A stretch of DNA of 64,000 bases, from assembly GCA_027924585.1 (NCBI GenBank), contig BSBM01000299.1, positions 33,146,001 to 33,210,000 on the forward strand, read 5' to 3'. The notes under the pieces were generated by a model. It searched no databases and was not told where the DNA came from. It saw nothing but the letters and a program-made list of their open reading frames with translations. This DNA comes from Larix kaempferi (Eukaryota > Streptophyta > Pinopsida > Pinales > Pinaceae). Below, piece by piece: positions 1 to 10,715 of the stretch. Position 1 is the first letter of the stretch. Every line of letters begins with the position of its first letter. Both the position numbers and the translations under genes were made by a program.

Positions 1-760
1 GTGAAGATTGTCTTGTAGGATGAGAAGTATCTGATCGCGGTTTCGAAGAACCAAGTCAATTGCCTGAATTGGGGAACTGCTAAGGGTGTATGGAAGAAGA
101 ACTGGTGGTGCTTGTCCATAGACTGCTTCATATGGTGTCATTTTAGATGTGGTATTGTACCATTGAAGCGCTTCAAGTAAATCCATAGAAATAACTGTCC
201 AAATCTGTGTAGGGATAGGCAAGGGTTTGAGCAGTCCCGAAAGGAGTGTCGGTTCACCCTTGTTGACTTGGCAAGTATGACAGTCATCCACCATCTATTG
301 AATTGTCATTTTCATTCCCTGCCAAAAGAAGTTACATTGTTCCCGGTCATACGTTTTAAGGAACCCAAAGTGCCCTGCCGATAGAGAAGCATGGAGTTCA
401 TAGAAGAGATAACCCTGTTGAACAGATTGCAACCAATTTGAAACAAGCAGAGAAATAGCTGTAAGAGAAACTGGGTCATCCAATGTGCGAGAAGGAGCAT
501 CTGCCACCAGATTGTCCTTACCCTTCTTGTAAGTGATCACATAGGCATAACCCAGGAGTTGGATAACCCATTTTAGGTGTGCTGGGGAGGAGACCCGTTG
601 TTCCAGGAAATTTTCCAGACTCTGGAGATCAGTCTTGACTCTTGATGCAGAAATAATTCCCTAATAGGTATGGCTGCCACTACTGTACTGCATGCAAAAT
701 AGCCATCATTTCCTTCTGAGATGTAGATGCGGCTAAATTCTTATTGGAAAGGTCTCTTGA
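1..760 (-). pseudogene. Gypsy RNase H end and integrase fragments with internal deletion
   Basis: The minus strand around 500-760 reads as the end of gypsy RNase H (KEMMAILHAVQ followed by KKGKDNLVADAPSR, where families usually have ADALSR). The next segment, 295-480, is the integrase HHCC zinc region (HASLSAGHFGFLKTYDRE). The continuation near 230-300 (DDCHTCQVNKGE) is the end of that zinc region, but the catalytic core with its D, D and E residues is missing. Near 180 the frame jumps to WYNTTSKMTPYEAVYGQ. Stops occur between the pieces. The fragment continues to the left of the window. Confidence 0.75.
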
Positions 761-1290
761 AGGCGACAAGTCCATTGGTTCAGCAAAGACACGTGCATAT
801 CTATCCAAGGAAGTAGCGGAGACCGTTGATGGGTGCATCTGAATGGAGTGGAGCTGAGCGATGACACCATGTGAATTATTCTTAAGGATCGTTTCCAAGC
901 GATGTGAACTGATGATGCGGAGAGACCTTGATTGTAAAAACCCGTAAATTTGTGTTGTTTCCCATTGACTGAAAACTGCATCCAAAGTTCAGCAAAATTC
1001 CATAAGATGGGGCCAAGAGTGCGTAACCATTGAACGCCCAAAACCACATCACATCCCCCTAAGGACAAGGCAAACATGTCGGAGCGCAGGTTATAATCTT
1101 CCATAGAGATACGCACATTGTGACACTTCCCCTTACAAGTTAAGGTGCCCCCATTGGCAACCATGACTTCAAAGTTGGAGCAAGGATGGACAAAACAATC
1201 AGCCCATTTGGCGATTCGAGGGTCAATGAAGTTATGAGTGCTACCAGAATCAATGAGTATTGTAAGAGGAAGCTTCTTGAAGTAACCCCT
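733..1290 (-). pseudogene. Gypsy aspartic protease and linker, truncated before reverse transcriptase
   Basis: Around 1225-1265 the minus strand encodes ILIDSGSTHNFID, the active-site motif (DSG) of retroviral-type aspartic proteases. It continues through the open frame from 1164 with GGCDVVLGVQWLRTLG, the typical flap and second half of the gypsy protease. After the stretch read as MDLSPSRDLSN the sequence passes straight into the RNase H end, with no trace of the reverse transcriptase palm or YVDD box. The protease normally processes Gag-Pol. Here it is separated from gag by stops. Confidence 0.75.
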
Positions 1291-1479
1291 GACTCACATT
1301 GTTTGGGGGGTGGTGATTCCAGCTAAAGCATGGATAGATATCTCTGGGTGGTCTTCCTGAGACGGAGGGTTAATAGGTGGCTCCTGAATGTCGACCTGAT
1401 CATCCATTGTATCTGGAGCTTCTTCACCAATTTTAGAGGCAGGTAGAGAATCCACATCCAAGAGATAGAGCTTTTGCTA

Positions 1480-2305
1480 AACACATCTATGTCCCCGAGT
1501 GAATTTCTCATCACAATTATAACAAAGACCTTTTTCTCTGCGTGCCTGCATCTGTGTTTCAAACAAATGCTTGATTGGAGTTGTTCGAGGAGCGGGCGGG
1601 ATGGGAGATCGTTAGGAACCCATATTTCGGAAGGGAACAAAAGTGGGTTTGTTGGGCTGCAATCTTGTCTTCTGCCAGCTTAGCCAACCCCAGGGTTTCC
1701 ATCATTGTGTTGGTATAGAACATTTTAACCTCTGAGCTGATTTCATCCTTAAGACCACTGATAAAACAACTCCTGTAGAATTCATCAGACTATCTTTCTG
1801 TGTGATTGGCTAGTTTCTCAAATTCTGTCTGATACTCTCTCACAGTGCCAATTTGGCGAAGTTTAGTGAGGGCTCCTGTGAAGTCATCAAGAGCACTAGG
1901 ATCAAATCATTGCAAAAGGAGCTGGCAAAAATTTGGCCATTTTGGCTCTTCATGAGCCTTGATGTACCAATGGTACCATTGAAGAGCTTCCCGTTCCAAA
2001 TGAAAGGGTGCAAGTGGAACTTTGTTGACATCAAAAGTATTATGCAGACTGAAACACTGTTTTGCACGGTAGATCCAGCCAGTCGGATCGGTACCATTGA
2101 AGCAAGGAAAATCAAGCTTCGGACCTCGGAAATTCCTGGAAGAAGAGAACCCATTGTCTGATAAAGACTCAGACTGACGTTTGTTGTTCATGGAAGAATG
2201 TTCAAGATGGAGGCCGAGAATTTTTTCATCCAGATCCTGGAGTTTGGTATGGATGGCTGCAAGTGCTTCCTGCATGGTTTTTGCTCTTGTGCGAGTGAAA
2301 ACCAT
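1480..2305 (-). pseudogene. Gypsy gag (capsid and zinc knuckle), disrupted
   Basis: The likely start is the methionine of MVFTRTRAKTMQEAL near 2305. The frame runs through a retrotransposon gag domain (GPKLDFPCFNGTDPTGW, then LQWYHWYIKAHE) to a stop near 1907. Gag similarity continues in the same frame beyond it (FDPSALDDFTGALTKLRQIG), so the stop is internal, and further stops follow. Near 1500-1545 there is a knuckle of the form CYNCDEKFTRGHRC, as usual for gypsy gag. Gag would form the particle that packages element RNA. The copy is broken. Confidence 0.75.
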
Positions 2306-3327
2306 AACTAGGAGTCTTTTTTTTTTGAATGGGTAGAAAAACACAAACATAAACTTATTTAGTAAAGGGAAATTTGGATTTGGGAAAAACTCTGATGGGT
2401 AATTGGGGTTTGACTAGGTTTTGGACACTTTTGAATGGACAGGGAAGCATAAAATGATGATTTCAGAAGCGGGGTGAAAGAATAGGAATATTTTTCAAAG
2501 AGGGATAAAGAAGCAGAAATAGGGAATGAACATGGTGGCGAAATTTGAATGCGATTGGGTGAAAATTAAAGAAGTTATGGTAAACCCTAAAAATAGACAA
2601 ATGTGGGATTTCTGGCTTTGGGAAGTGGAATTTGGGATAGGGTCCTCAAGAATGAAAGATGCAGAATGGGATTACAGGGGTGCCAGGGAAATTTCAATGG
2701 AAACAGAGTGAAAACAAGGGAGATATGGCAAAAAAACAGTTTTTTGTTTTCCAGAATGGATGTGCTACGGCGCAGAAGGGATCGAAAACAGATGGATCTG
2801 CAACAGCGTGAAAGGGATCGGCAACAGATGGATCTGAAACGGCGCGGAAGGGATTGGCAACAGATAGATCTGAAACGACACGCAAGTGATCGGCAACAGT
2901 TCTGGACAGAGGAAATCTGTGATTTATCATCTGAAAATAGATATGGACCCCGTATGCGCAGCTTCCTAACGGTTCAGGGGATTCACTCGACCACCAATGC
3001 TGTCTGACAGCTTGCGTATTGGGGCAGTACCCCTCACTCCACGACTCAGTTAAAACTGATAACCGCTTTGCCACAAACGACAACTCTTGGTTTACCTCAC
3101 GGGTGGGAACTAGTCAATCAGGTAGGGGTTGGTGCCCTTTTCATTGGCAGGTCCTCTCAATGGGCCAACTACTTTGGGGTTCCTGTGGTACTCCTCACAA
3201 TGAGTTTTAGGGCTTATGCCCAAGTACTTCCCACAGTTAAGCGGATAGGGATTATTTCCAGATCCGAACCTGCAATAGATGTGAAAACATTTTTGGTAGA
3301 AATTTCACCCAACGAGCCCAAGAAAGT
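2306..3327 (-). other. Untranslated leader of the gypsy element
   Basis: About 1 kb separates the primer binding site from the likely gag start. Open frames on both strands (for example 2694-3083 minus and 2603-3007 plus) mostly reflect a 36-bp tandem repeat whose length is a multiple of three. No protein family is recognisable. Confidence 0.55.
2778..2900. repeat. 36-bp tandem repeat, about 3.4 copies
   Basis: Units start at 2778, 2814, 2850 and 2886, exactly 36 bases apart, each beginning GGGATCG or a close variant followed by a CAACAGATGGATCTG-like block. It lies in the leader of the gypsy element. Because 36 is divisible by three, it reads as a 12-residue repeat on either strand, but nothing suggests that it is translated. 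Confidence 0.85.
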
Positions 3328-3339
3328 GCTCTGATACCA
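3328..3339 (-). other. Primer binding site (initiator tRNA-Met type)
   Basis: The minus strand reads TGGTATCAGAGC, the usual plant retrotransposon primer site complementary to the 3' end of initiator methionine tRNA. It lies next to the LTR at 3342. Confidence 0.85.
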
Positions 3340-3341
3340 GA

Positions 3342-3724
3342 TGTGAAGAACCTGCAACAATTAATTAATGAAAATACACGAGATAGTAGAAATAACAGAA
3401 CTCAGAATCGCTTTATTGATCACAGGCCACTTCGAGGGGGCAACCTCCTTTGAGCAAGCCCTATAAAAATATCTTCACGGTGGCTTCATTGGCCTCAACA
3501 CACACTTATATACTAAGTCTATGCCCAATACTATGGGTCAATACCATGGGACAAATAATACTACGGGACGACTTACAAAGCATATACATCCAATACTATG
3601 GGTCAATACCACGGGCTAATACAAACTATGGATCAACAAATACTACGGGACGACTTACAAAGCATATACATCCAACAACAATATACTAACAAAGTAAGAG
3701 AAGGGTTGACACAAGTTCCTAACA
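3342..3724 (-). repeat. 5' LTR of the Ty3/gypsy element
   Basis: The segment begins TGTGAAGAACC and ends CCTAACA on the + strand, giving the TG...CA ends of an LTR (383 bp). It sits two bases from a primer binding site, which fixes the 3' end of the LTR on the minus strand. The outer end is inferred from the CCTAACA terminus only, because the partner LTR lies outside the window. Confidence 0.7.
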
Positions 3725-4499
3725 CGTTTACCAAAAGTGGTTAAATCCACCTTTCTCTCAATAAAATATTGGAAACACCTTCACACTTCTAACCAACTCA
3801 CAAATAAATGTGGACGAATGATTCGACCTCCTAGTAACTCAACTCACAATGGTGGCCCAAGTCACCAAGGGTAATAAGGCCCAAAGTCCACAAAATATCC
3901 TCCATAAAGTGAACAATGAAGTTTCATGGTGGATCATCCAGGAGCGAGCAGCCACTAAGGGCCCCATAGAAAAATGCGCAAACCTCTAGAGTGCAACGAA
4001 TTCCATGCCAGTCATTAAGATTCTCCATAAAAATGGTTAAAAATTCTTTTCAATGAATGCCCACGAGCTAGATCTCATGTGCAAGCTCCACGTCACAAGG
4101 AACAATGTTCACAATGTAACGAACTTCCTAGTGGGATCATCAAATCGATATGCTGTAATTTGCCAAGCAGTTTCAAGCGGTTGATGCTACAGCTGGAGGC
4201 CCACGCAAGGAGGTGGCTTCAATCCTCCATAAGGGTAATAAGGCCCAAAGTCCACAAAATATCCTCCATAAAGTGAACAATGAAGTTTCATGGTGGGTCC
4301 ATCAAAACACAATAGGAATCATATGAAGGAAGACCTGCATGGTGATGAGAAGCAACATTATCCATGGAAGCATGTTGAGATCCATCTAAAGAATCTTTTG
4401 AAAGAAGTAATGTGAAAGATTCCGGTGAACCATGAGTAGGAACCTCATGGTTCACTGTAGCCAACTAGAGTGTAATAGGAGTCTTGAGATAAGTGTTAT
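3725..4499. other. Anonymous DNA with a 65-bp direct repeat
   Basis: No gene or transposon domain is recognisable. Copies of a 65-bp segment beginning AGGGTAATAAGGCCC lie at 3868-3932 and 4232-4296 and are nearly identical, 364 bp apart in direct orientation. This may be the edge of an old element or a segmental duplication. Confidence 0.6.
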
Positions 4500-5250
4500 T
4501 AGAACTGGATCAGAATTTGCAAAACCAGCCGGTTTGATCATTTTCGGGGTCAGATTGGTCCAGTTTGGTGTTTCATATCGGAAAAGGGTGGTTCTGTATG
4601 GATTCGGCTTTTTCCATCCGAAACTGACCGTTTTTGTACGGAACTGACTTTAAAGCACGAAATTGGGTTTTTTTGTAAGATGCGGCCATGGACCACCAAA
4701 AGTCAGTGTTTTTAAGAAAAAGACAAATACCTACTTAAACTACCAATATTTGACATTGAAGATCTTTCTTGGATGGGATTGGATCCACTTCCACAGCCAA
4801 AGGATTTGAACGATGGACAGGGTGCCACGACCTTTAGGGACAGGGGAATGGAGTCAGATTCCCATTGTTGAGTCTAGTCATGTTGAGGATGAGGTGTCTA
4901 ATGATCTACGATTTGATCAGATTGTATTATTGTAGTGTCTAGGCTCCATTGTAGAGTCTAGTCATGTTGAGGATGAATAGGACAGGGTGTCTAATGATTC
5001 TACCTTATGATCAGATTGTATATTGTATCATTGTAGAGATGTATTGCACTCTGCTATTTTGGTTATATGCGCCCTTGCTGTATACATGAAAAACTTTGCA
5101 TATTTCTGTATAATGTTTTGGATTCATATGGGATGCACATGAATACATATATTTATTTCAAACTTTAAATATTTTATGTATTTTTTGGCTAGTCGGTTTT
5201 TTGTTCTGTTTTTTTTTTTAAAGTTCCGGTCCGGTTCAGATTAGATTTAA
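4500..5250 (+). mobile_element. Probable degraded hAT-type DNA element
   Basis: The left side carries AAAACCAGCCGG and several CCG-rich words, and the right side ends in GGTCCGGTTC, resembling the AACCGG-rich ends of the insertion at 62.4-63.8 kb. Between them, about 4740-4870, the + strand can be read as an acidic tail (DIEDLSWMGLDPLP), as seen at the C-terminus of plant hAT proteins. A partial tandem duplication (GAGTCTAGTCATG at 4870 and 4954, 84 bp apart) follows. I could not define terminal repeats or a target duplication, so the borders are approximate. Confidence 0.35.
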
Positions 5251-6909
5251 TTGTATAGTCACTATATACCCAAAGAAAGCAAATAAAATCATCAATGAAA
5301 GTGAAGAAGTACTTAGCTCCCCCGATAGAATATTAGGGTTTTCTCAAGTATAAAAAGGAGAAGAGGAGAAGTCGACATCATTGTTGAAGAGAGCAAGAGA
5401 GAAGGAAGTGTGCTTCAGGAAAAGAAGAGCAGAATTGCTAGGGAGACCAGCAAGATAGCAGCAGGTTGTACAGATTGTACCACTTCTGTAGCTGTCTTTT
5501 ATGTATGCAGAGGCCATACACCTTCCAAGAACAGTCCGTACATTGTCTTCTGTAGTTGCTTGAGCATGCTTCAGTGTTGAGAGGAGGGGAAAAGTGATTT
5601 GCTGTTTCAAAAAGGACGAAATCAGAGAGGATGTACTGTAGTAGTTTTTCCCTCCCCTACACAAGACGTACATTTCTTTTTGAGGAGATTGTTTGACCAT
5701 ATAATTGCTCTTTTAAGCAGGCTGCAGAGGTCACCTTGTAAGTTTTGATCAAGGACAATGAGAAGCTGATTTGTAGGAGAAATCGCTGTGTATGTATGTA
5801 ATTTTGTTTTGGCTTCCACTGTTTATTTTCCAGCTATTGTGCGACTGTTGCAATTTACAGAAATTAATTTTTGTCTTTAATTAAATTCAGCTTTTGAGTT
5901 ATTTATGAAGAAGAACATTAGGGAAACAGTCATCTAGGGCTCATCTCCATAAAAACGAAGGAGTGTGTTCCTTGTTCCCCACAGGATTTCTTTTCAATGT
6001 TGGTTCTTTCCCTTGTTAGGAAAAAGTGATCAACATCTTTCATGGACATAATTGTGCTTAATGAATATTTGATTATTTCAAGAACTTAGCTTTTTCCTTC
6101 TTGTTGTTAAGGGTCACGTGAGGTTGTGGTTCATAGCATTCTTCCACTCCATTTAGTAAGTTTTAGAAAGAAAGAAAATCTGTTATTTGACAAGGAGTGC
6201 CACCTCTATAAACATGGAGGGTGTTCTTTGATGCCCCCAAGAGTTCCCCTCAATGTTGTTTTTTTCCCCTCAAAAGAAAAATTGATCAACTTTTTTCTTG
6301 TTAGTAAGACTTTCTTTGATATATTCTTGGCAACCTTATTTTTGTTTGATTGGTGTGTTCGTGTATCTATATGAGCTAATTAATACTAGAGATGATGTGT
6401 CCTTAAAGAATAATTACATCTAGTTGTAAAAGATGCATGAGATACCAAAGGATGTTTACAAACTTACTTGAACATGTTGATCTATGGTTAAAGATATTAA
6501 TCTTTTTCATCCTAGGGGTTTGAATTGTTGATCCTTATTGGGATGTCAGACGCTTAGGAGTTAGTTAAGATGAAGTTGGTCTAATATGTCTCTAAGTTAA
6601 GTATGTTTCTTTAGTGTGCATTTGTAGTTATCTAATCCAACAGTCATGACTATGTTCTAGATGTGAAGTGATTTGATGGTTCATCTTCTCCTCGATATCA
6701 ACGGCGTTATTGATCTGTCGCTTAACACATGATTGTTCCATGATCTCTATGTAAAGAGCATGGAGGGTCATTTGATTATGATCGATTATGAGAAACTCAT
6801 ATGTAAAATATTTTCCTCTTGCATTAATATATTGCCTTAAGTGGCCACATTAGCTGGTGTTGTGGACTGTTTTTCGTGTTTTAACCATGTAGTACATTGG
6901 TGTACTAAT
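5251..6909. other. Anonymous non-coding DNA
   Basis: Short open frames such as 5344-5700 (minus) and 6126-6374 (plus) show no recognisable domain and no codon pattern that I trust. Two loosely similar blocks (about 5950-6010 and 6210-6270, each with a CAATGTTG ending) hint at an old duplication. I see no RNA gene. Confidence 0.5.
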
Positions 6910-6914
6910 CTTTG

Positions 6915-8138
6915 TGTAGATTTTTCTGGGTTTTACTGTTTGCTGGTTTATGTCATCTTTTCAGTGATTTTCACCAACAGCCGGTTTTGCATTGGCTGAA
7001 GGTTACTTATGAAAAATGCTGTAACACTTAAACACATAGTAAAAACACAATGACAGGCAGAAAGTAAATATTAGCACATGCACACCATAAAAGAGACACT
7101 CAGATTTTCGGCAACTGTGCCCTGGAAAAACCCCCACGGGGAAAACCAGTAAGAGAGAGAGAGATTATATTTCTTCAGTAAATCAAATTACCTAAATTTT
7201 ACAGCAGAGTTTTACTTATCTCCACCATGAAAATTTAACCCAGCAAATTATCTCGAAGTCTGTGCCAACTGCAACCTTGATTTCTGTGCATACAAGTGCC
7301 TCGATTTCTGTGCAGAAAGTACAGGGTCTGTACCAACAGTTCTACTCGAAATCTGTGCAGAAAATCTCGATTTCTGTTCTTCAACCTGCCTCGAAAACCG
7401 TGCAGCAAACCTTGGTTTCTGTGCCCAAACTGTCACCTCGAAAACTGTGCAACAGTCCTCGGGATTTGTGCCCAGAAAATTCTTGGGATGTGTGCAGCTG
7501 TCTAGGAAACCGTGCCCAGAAAATGCCTTGGGATTTGTGCTGCTGTTTCACCTTGAAAACTGTGCCAACAAACTGCTGAGATAAATGCCTCGATTTCTGT
7601 GCTGTACGGACATCATTAAATGCTGAAGTACAGTGCCTCGGTTTCTGTGCAATATCTCACTGCCTCGGGGTGTGTGCCCACTGAAAAATACACTGCTGTT
7701 ATGAATCCGTACGGTGCAATAAATGTTCAGCAAATTTCCTTGGGAATTGTGCCAACTGAATCCTGCATTAATGTCTCCTTGGAATTCGTGCCCTAGTCTC
7801 TGCTCTCTCTCTAGCTCTTGCTCTCTTCTTTCCAAAATGCAAAGTGAGCTCAAATGTGCCTCCCTCATGCTTTTTGTCTAATAACCCTAAGTGGGTATCT
7901 ACGCCGACGGTGGAGATAGATCCAATCCAAGGGATAAGAATCAATGAGAGTAAAAATCTCTTTAATTTAAATCACTTAAATAAATATTTCACTCACCCAC
8001 TTAACTTTAGCAAAAAGTGACTTTAATGTTATAAAGTCTCATTAAGTGACTTTTAATGGGAGGGTCACTTTTTCCCCCTTCTAAGTGACATTAGGCTATT
8101 GTCACTTGGGGAACACTTCCCTAGGTACAAAACTAACA
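6915..8138 (-). mobile_element. Solo LTR, copia family A
   Basis: The segment begins TGTAGATTTTTCTGG and ends AAACTAACA. It matches the reverse complement of the LTRs of the complete element at 41936-48607 along its length, including the CCCACGGGGAAAACCAG block followed by a GA run and the closing CTAGGTACAAAACTAACA. It is flanked by an exact 5-bp duplication CTTTG (6910-6914 and 8139-8143). The absence of internal sequence together with an intact duplication marks it as a solo LTR formed by LTR-LTR recombination. Confidence 0.92.
7255..7800. repeat. Degenerate short tandem array inside the family A LTR
   Basis: Words of the type CCTCGATTTCTGTGC or CTCGAAAACTGTGCC recur about every 20-30 bp. 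The same array is found in all family A LTR copies. The open frames here (for example 7248-7436 minus, with repeated AQKSRF) are products of this periodicity, not genes. Confidence 0.7.
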
Positions 8139-8296
8139 CTTTGATCTGTTTGTGTGAGTGATTGCATGAAGGTGTTTGACCTATGTTGATCTATCCTGTT
8201 TATTAAACAAACCTCTCAAGCATCCCATTAAATATTTGACTAGGTGGAGACGAAAGTGTTGCCAAATAGTAATTTACTCAAATTACTGCAACAGAA

Positions 8297-9444
8297 TGAA
8301 AACACACTCACAACACTGAGAGGAGGGGGGGGGTGAATCAGTGTTGTAGGCTTCTATTATTATTATTATTTTTTTTTAACACTGATCTAACACACAGACT
8401 TAATTTTTAGCAATTAACTTAAGAAACCAAATTTATTACAACTGATATAAGAATGACACCAATTATGAAATCTTCAAGTCTGAATATATTTATATATGAC
8501 AAATTTACATTCAAAGTCTGTGCTTCAACACAGAGTACATGCACCAGCTGCAACTAGTGTTTAGGAGGCTTCAACCTCTAAAAAAACCTTTCATCTCCAA
8601 CTGATGTATTTAGTTTAGGCTGCAACCTAAAGCTAGGGCCACTCTTAACTTGCTCCACCCTACCTCCACAGCAACTTCCTTCTAAACCTGGTAAGATGAT
8701 GCTGGCCCAGGAGACTCTTTTTATGCTTACGCTGTCTTAATCACTGATCCTGAGTATTAACCCTCCAACAAAAACTTTGCCATGCACATCACTTCTGGCA
8801 CTAGTTCGCTGCTCCTCAGTCTTCTGCAGGTTCGGCTTATTCAGCTCGCCCTTCTAACCTCACGTCAAAATGCATACATAAAAGTGTTCTCCACTTGTGT
8901 ATTTATACAAGTATCCTTTAAAACAAAATTATGGAGCCGATCTTCAAATCTCATATTTTAGTTAAAAAGAAAAAACTGGGCTGCTTGATTTTTATGGAGC
9001 CGACCTGAGTTTTCCTTCGAATCCTTTTTATTTAAGAGTCAATATTCCTTATTAAAACGATTTGGCTGCTTAGGCTTGACGTGTTAAGTTTTACTATACT
9101 CTTTAAGCCTCCATGTATCAAGGGTTTGAGACCCTTACATCTTCATTTGTAGAGGACTTGTAACTTTGTAAGACTTCCAATGTCAACCAAAATGTAGGCT
9201 TAAAGACCCTCTATTATGGGCTGCTCCATGTAGATTCGATCTAGGGCTTGTTGAGGAAGAAGATTAGGGCTTCCAACACTTCGACCTGAGCTGAGATTTG
9301 GGCTTCCGACACTTCGACCTTCGAAATTTAACTTCAACGTACTGCATCATGTAATCTCAGGCCTGTGGTGCCTTCTATGCCTGTGAATCTGCTACTGGGT
9401 CTGATCAGCTCTTGTGACATCAATGCCAATACCAAATTCCAACA
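8297..9444 (-). repeat. 3' LTR of the family B copia element
   Basis: 1148 bp with TG...CA ends (TGAAAACACACTC to AATTCCAACA on the + strand). It matches 18025-19444 closely and is flanked on the outside by CAGAA. It lacks the 207-bp internal duplication of the partner LTR. Confidence 0.93.
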
Positions 9445-9469
9445 AACTCCCCCTTTGGCATTGATGTCA
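9415..9469. repeat. 15-bp inverted repeat spanning the LTR/polypurine junction
   Basis: The arms TGACATCAATGCCAA (9415-9429, in the LTR) and TTGGCATTGATGTCA (9455-9469, internal) are perfect reverse complements. They enclose 25 bases with the LTR edge and the polypurine tract. A related word recurs at 9532-9545. Confidence 0.75.
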
Positions 9470-9660
9470 ACACACGGCTCCCCTTGACTCCTTGACTCCT
9501 GTCATCCTTCTACGGGGTACTTCTCCCCCTTTGACATCAATGGCAACGACGTCTACCAGCTGCTTGCTCCCCCTAACTTCTACTAACTGTTTGTTAATTT
9601 GCTTCAAGGCTCGTCTCCCCCTATCAAGATGCTTCTCTTCCTTTATCAAAATATTAAGCT
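9445..9660 (-). other. Multiple polypurine tracts before the 3' LTR
   Basis: The minus strand has four GGGGGAG tracts (at about 9448-9455, 9522-9530, 9567-9576 and 9615-9625), the last directly against the LTR start at 9444. The polypurine tract primes plus-strand cDNA synthesis. Several copies are a known trait of SIRE-like copia elements. The small open frame 9467-9649 here is not a gene. Confidence 0.65.
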
Positions 9661-9806
9661 AATGGATGGAAACGACTCCTAACTTGTCTCTTAGATACTC
9701 AAAAGCTTCTCTTGGCAGTGGCTTAGTGAAGATGTCAGCCACTTGTTACTTAGAACTAACATACTCTAGTTTGACCTTTTATTCATTCACCAGTTTGACC
9801 TGTTAT

Positions 9807-10715
9807 TTATTTAATGGGAATATGTTTGGACTTGGAATGCATCACTGGATTTTTTGATAAGCTTATTGCACTTTTATTGTCACAGTTAATTGTGACTGGT
9901 TGATCATAATTAATTTTCATGTCTGCCAAAGTCTGTTTCATCCACAACACTTGAGTGCAGCATTCAGCTGCTGCAATGTATTCAGCTTCTGCAGTGGATA
10001 ATGAGATTGAAGACTGTTTCCTACTCATCCAAGAAACAAGACATTCTCCTAAAAAGAAAGCATTTCCACTTGTGCTCTTTCTATCATCCAGGCTGCCTGC
10101 CCAGTCAGCATCATAAAATGCTGTGAATTCGATATGTGAATTCTTGGGATACCATAATCCAAATTCAACTGTACCTTTGAGATATCTGAAAATTTGCTTG
10201 ACTGCTGCTACATGTGATTCTGTTGGACTTGCTTGGAATCTTGCCACCAGCCCAATGGCTTGCATGATGTCTGGTCTTGATGCAGTAACATAAACATTCT
10301 ACAGGTCAATGATAGACAGTCTACTTTATCTGATAAAGTAGACTGTCTATCATTGACCTGTAGAATGTGGCATCAACTGAGGAAGATTCATCATCCTTGC
10401 TGAGTTTACAACCTGTTACCATAGGTGTGCTTACTGGAGAGCATTCAGCCGTCCCAAACTTACTTAGCATTTCCTTCAGGTATTTAGTCTGAGATATAAA
10501 GATATCATTTGGATTTTGAGTGATTTTTTAATCCAAGAAAGAAGGACAGTTCTCCGATCATGGACATCTTGAATTCTTTAGCCATATTAGCAGCAAACTT
10601 CTGACTTAGCCTATACAAATTACCTCCAAAAATAAGATCATCAACATAGACAATTGTGATTAATAGATGATCTTCTTCGATTTTGAAGTAGAGGTTGCTG
10701 TTAGTACTTCCTCTC
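9807..10715 (-). pseudogene. Copia family B reverse transcriptase C-terminal part and RNase H
   Basis: After the nested insertion the same reverse transcriptase resumes at 10715 with SNLYFKIEEDHL and the catalytic box YVDD (about 10636-10648). It is then broken by a 37-bp fold-back duplication at 10294-10368. The frame 10265-9807 carries the end of the polymerase region (MQAIGLVARFQASP) and copia RNase H (FYDADWAGS, LSTAEAEYIAAAEC, CDNKSAISLSKNP). Removing the insertion plus one CTCTC copy restores continuity between the two reverse transcriptase parts, which confirms the nested insertion. Confidence 0.9.
10294..10368. repeat. Perfect 37-bp inverted repeat with 1-base spacer
   Basis: The left arm 10294-10330 (ACATTCTACAGGTCAATG...) and the right arm 10332-10368 are exact reverse complements with a single T between them. 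It lies inside the copia coding sequence. One arm is the expected codons and the other is an extra inverted copy that breaks the frame. Confidence 0.95.

Larger units (their letters stand above)
1..3724 (-). mobile_element. Ty3/gypsy LTR retrotransposon, internally deleted, truncated by window edge
   Basis: Reading the minus strand from 3724 downwards gives an LTR, a primer binding site, a leader of about 1 kb, gag with a zinc knuckle, an aspartic protease, then RNase H and integrase pieces running off the window at base 1. The order protease-RNase H-integrase is that of Ty3/gypsy elements. Two parts are missing. The reverse transcriptase core that should lie between protease and RNase H is absent. 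The catalytic core of integrase is also absent: the zinc-binding part joins near base 180 directly to the late segment read as MTPYEAVYGQ. Stops and frame changes interrupt gag and the protease linker. The copy is therefore a nonautonomous, inactive deletion derivative. Its 3' LTR would lie to the left of the window. Confidence 0.85.

Noticed and set aside
2603-3083. Arginine-rich (plus) and valine/serine-rich (minus) repeat proteins
   Set aside because: Both are translations of the 36-bp tandem repeat in the leader of a gypsy element.
5344-5700. 118-codon open frame on the minus strand as a gene
   Set aside because: No domain, start context or conserved pattern. The region is AT-rich and similar open frames arise by chance in this window.
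7248-7579. Open frames with repeated AQKSRF or CRKSRFL text as repeat proteins
   Set aside because: They are translations of the degenerate array inside a solo LTR. The same array in other LTR copies is read in other frames.
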